DNA from: a virus
Length of the DNA: 63,866 bases
Strand: one strand, 5' to 3'
IMG/VR virus record: IMGVR_UViG_3300037421_000079
Span: 1-63,866 of that record
The position numbers and the translations under genes were made by a program. Every line of letters starts with the position of its first letter. Within the stretch, counting starts at the first letter, position 1. The notes beneath the pieces were generated by a model. It was given only the letters and a program-made list of their open reading frames with translations. It did not search any database and had not been told where the DNA came from. This document shows, piece by piece, positions 62,836-63,866 of this stretch.

Positions 62836-63044
62836 CTGATCTTCCTGAAGGCGTACTGCCCCTTGATGTCGCTGTTGAGCATCTGGCCGACGCTCGGGGC
62901 GCGGCTGAGCGCGATGGCGGTGCCCTCGTCGACCCCGTCGTACTCGTACACCGACCCGTTGGTGAACGTGACCGTCATGGTGCCGGGCTCCTCCCAGCCG
63001 ACCTCGGACACGTTGGAGCTGAACACGCTTCGGGACCAGCCCAT
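62832..63044 (-). CDS. KTSC-domain protein
   Basis: A 70-residue protein. TMTVTFTNGSVYEYDGVDEG and SVGQMLNSDIKGQYAFRKI match the KTSC domain, a small fold found in phages and near lysyl-tRNA synthetase-related proteins. ATG 63044 (GGAGG five bases upstream) is preferred over the adjacent ATG 63047. The FkbM stop overlaps (TAATG). Confidence 0.75.
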   Translation of the reverse strand: MGWSRSVFSSNVSEVGWEEPGTMTVTFTNGSVYEYDGVDEGTAIALSRAPSVGQMLNSDIKGQYAFRKIR

Positions 63045-63046
63045 CA

Positions 63047-63866
63047 TTACCTCCCGTGCTTGAGCACCCGCTGCTCGGGCCAGGCCGCTCCGACCGCCGC
63101 GACGGTCGAGAACAGCACGTTGACGTTCTTCCACATCGACACCAGCCGAGTATCGTCCGGGACCAGGGTGGGTAGGGCGCCGTCGTCGTGCAGGATGAAC
63201 ATATTATAGTGAAAATTACGCATGCGCTTGCGTAATTTTTCCTTGCTTGATCCCATCGCGACGAGGGCATCCTCGTTCATCTCGCAAGTGATATAAGGAA
63301 CACCTCTGCGAAATCGACAATGATCTTCTAATAGTCCGGCCGCACCAATCATCACGCGTTCTTCTGCGCCTTCTACGTCAAGCTTAATCAACCGCGGTGT
63401 TCGCGGCATGCGTTGACGGCCCGTGTTGCAATAGTTGTCAAGAATCTCGGTCTTCACCACCACGCTGCCGGCCGCCTCGTGGTACTGAGCAAACGAGCAG
63501 GCGCCCGAGTCGTGCCCGTACCAGAACGGCATCTCGGTCTCGGTGCCCCACAGGGCGGTCGGGTGCACCTCGACGTTCTCGATCCCGTTGAGGGCGAGGT
63601 TGCGGTGCAGCTTGGCGAGGTTGACGGCGGCGGGCTCGAACGCCAGCACGCGGCCGGTGGGGCCAACCAGCCTTGACATGAGGCACGAGAAGAACCCCAC
63701 GTTGGCGCCCGCGTCGACCGCCAGGTCGCCCGGCCGCAGCACCCGGAGCATGAGGTGGACGACCTCGGGCTCGCACCACGTGGTCCCGTTCGCCTGGAAC
63801 TCGTTGACCATGGCGTCGTCGGCCCAGAAGCCGGGATCGTACGACATGTCGAACTCGACGGTGCGG
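63047..63866 (-). CDS. FkbM-family methyltransferase (5' end continues at 127-141 across the join)
   Basis: With the 5' part at 1-141 the protein is about 277 residues. LRPGDLAVDAGANVGFFSCL is the SAM-binding motif, RVLAFEPAAVNLAKLHRNLA the acidic loop, and RLIKLDVEGAEERVMIGAAG the FkbM signature. FkbM enzymes O-methylate sugars or small molecules. With the epimerase and three glycosyltransferases it suggests an O-methylated phage-directed glycan. It is first in a TAATG/ATGA-coupled group with the KTSC gene. Confidence 0.88.
   Translation of the reverse strand, partial: RTVEFDMSYDPGFWADDAMVNEFQANGTTWCEPEVVHLMLRVLRPGDLAVDAGANVGFFSCLMSRLVGPTGRVLAFEPAAVNLAKLHRNLALNGIENVEVHPTALWGTETEMPFWYGHDSGACSFAQYHEAAGSVVVKTEILDNYCNTGRQRMPRTPRLIKLDVEGAEERVMIGAAGLLEDHCRFRRGVPYITCEMNEDALVAMGSSKEKLRKRMRNFHYNMFILHDDGALPTLVPDDTRLVSMWKNVNVLFSTVAAVGAAWPEQRVLKHGR
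63740..63866. repeat. Terminal direct repeat, right copy (assembly overlap)
   Basis: Exact copy of 1-127. It lies inside the FkbM gene and marks circular closure of the contig rather than an independent element. Confidence 0.95.

Noticed and set aside
1-63866. CRISPR arrays and tRNA genes
   Set aside because: No regularly spaced repeat array and no convincing tRNA cloverleaf was seen by eye; a tRNA scan would be needed to exclude a divergent one.

Overview
This window is a complete, circularly closed, GC-rich tailed-phage genome from an assembly. Its first 127 bases recur exactly as its last 127, so the unique length is about 63,739 bp and one gene (an FkbM methyltransferase) crosses the join. 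The gene set fits a podovirus-like phage: terminase, portal, scaffold, capsid, two tail-tubular-A-like proteins, a run of very large internal virion proteins, and no tape-measure, sheath or tail-tube genes. The host is probably an alphaproteobacterium of the Bradyrhizobium/Hyphomicrobiales kind. This is inferred from a phage-borne outer-membrane barrel protein whose mature N-terminus (AADLP, then KAPP) is typical of that group, and from an IS1595-family element. No phage RNA polymerase and no convincing integrase were seen; a resolvase-type serine recombinase is present.

Layout. From about 3.7 kb two arms diverge. The leftward arm runs through position 1, across the join and on to about 47.9 kb, almost entirely as overlapping ATGA/GTGA-coupled genes. 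It holds family A DNA polymerase, sugar and methyl modification genes (FkbM, NAD epimerase, TPR glycosyltransferase), a serine recombinase, nucleases (PD-(D/E)XK, VRR-NUC), a DNA methyltransferase, an SNF2-type helicase, a UDG-like protein and a probable ssDNA-binding protein. The rightward arm starts with a primase-helicase (3.9-6.2 kb), followed by a repeat-rich candidate origin. At 6.4-9.6 kb lie small accessory and regulatory genes with clear promoters, terminators and palindromes. At 10-17.5 kb are two methyltransferase-like genes, an Acb2-like anti-CBASS protein and two glycosyltransferases. At 17.5-39 kb is the packaging and virion module, interrupted by two HNH homing-endonuclease genes. 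At 39-48 kb are signal-peptide-bearing fibre/adhesin-like proteins, an antisense ClpP-like gene, the lysis cassette (amidase, PLA2-like protein, holin) and an outer-membrane-protein moron closed by strong terminators.

The most striking feature is a family of three transposed elements with the same terminal inverted repeats (core CRTGCYTATCCGGTT), each flanked by a perfect 8-bp target duplication. One is a 1,717-bp IS1595-type element carrying a transposase and two passenger genes (57846-59562). The other two are short cassettes without transposase, 273 bp (816-1088) and 317 bp (50879-51195). Their end regions are alike but each carries a different small ORF. All three sit exactly at gene junctions in the leftward operon with cargo co-directional with it, which suggests the IS mobilises small gene cassettes into phage operons.
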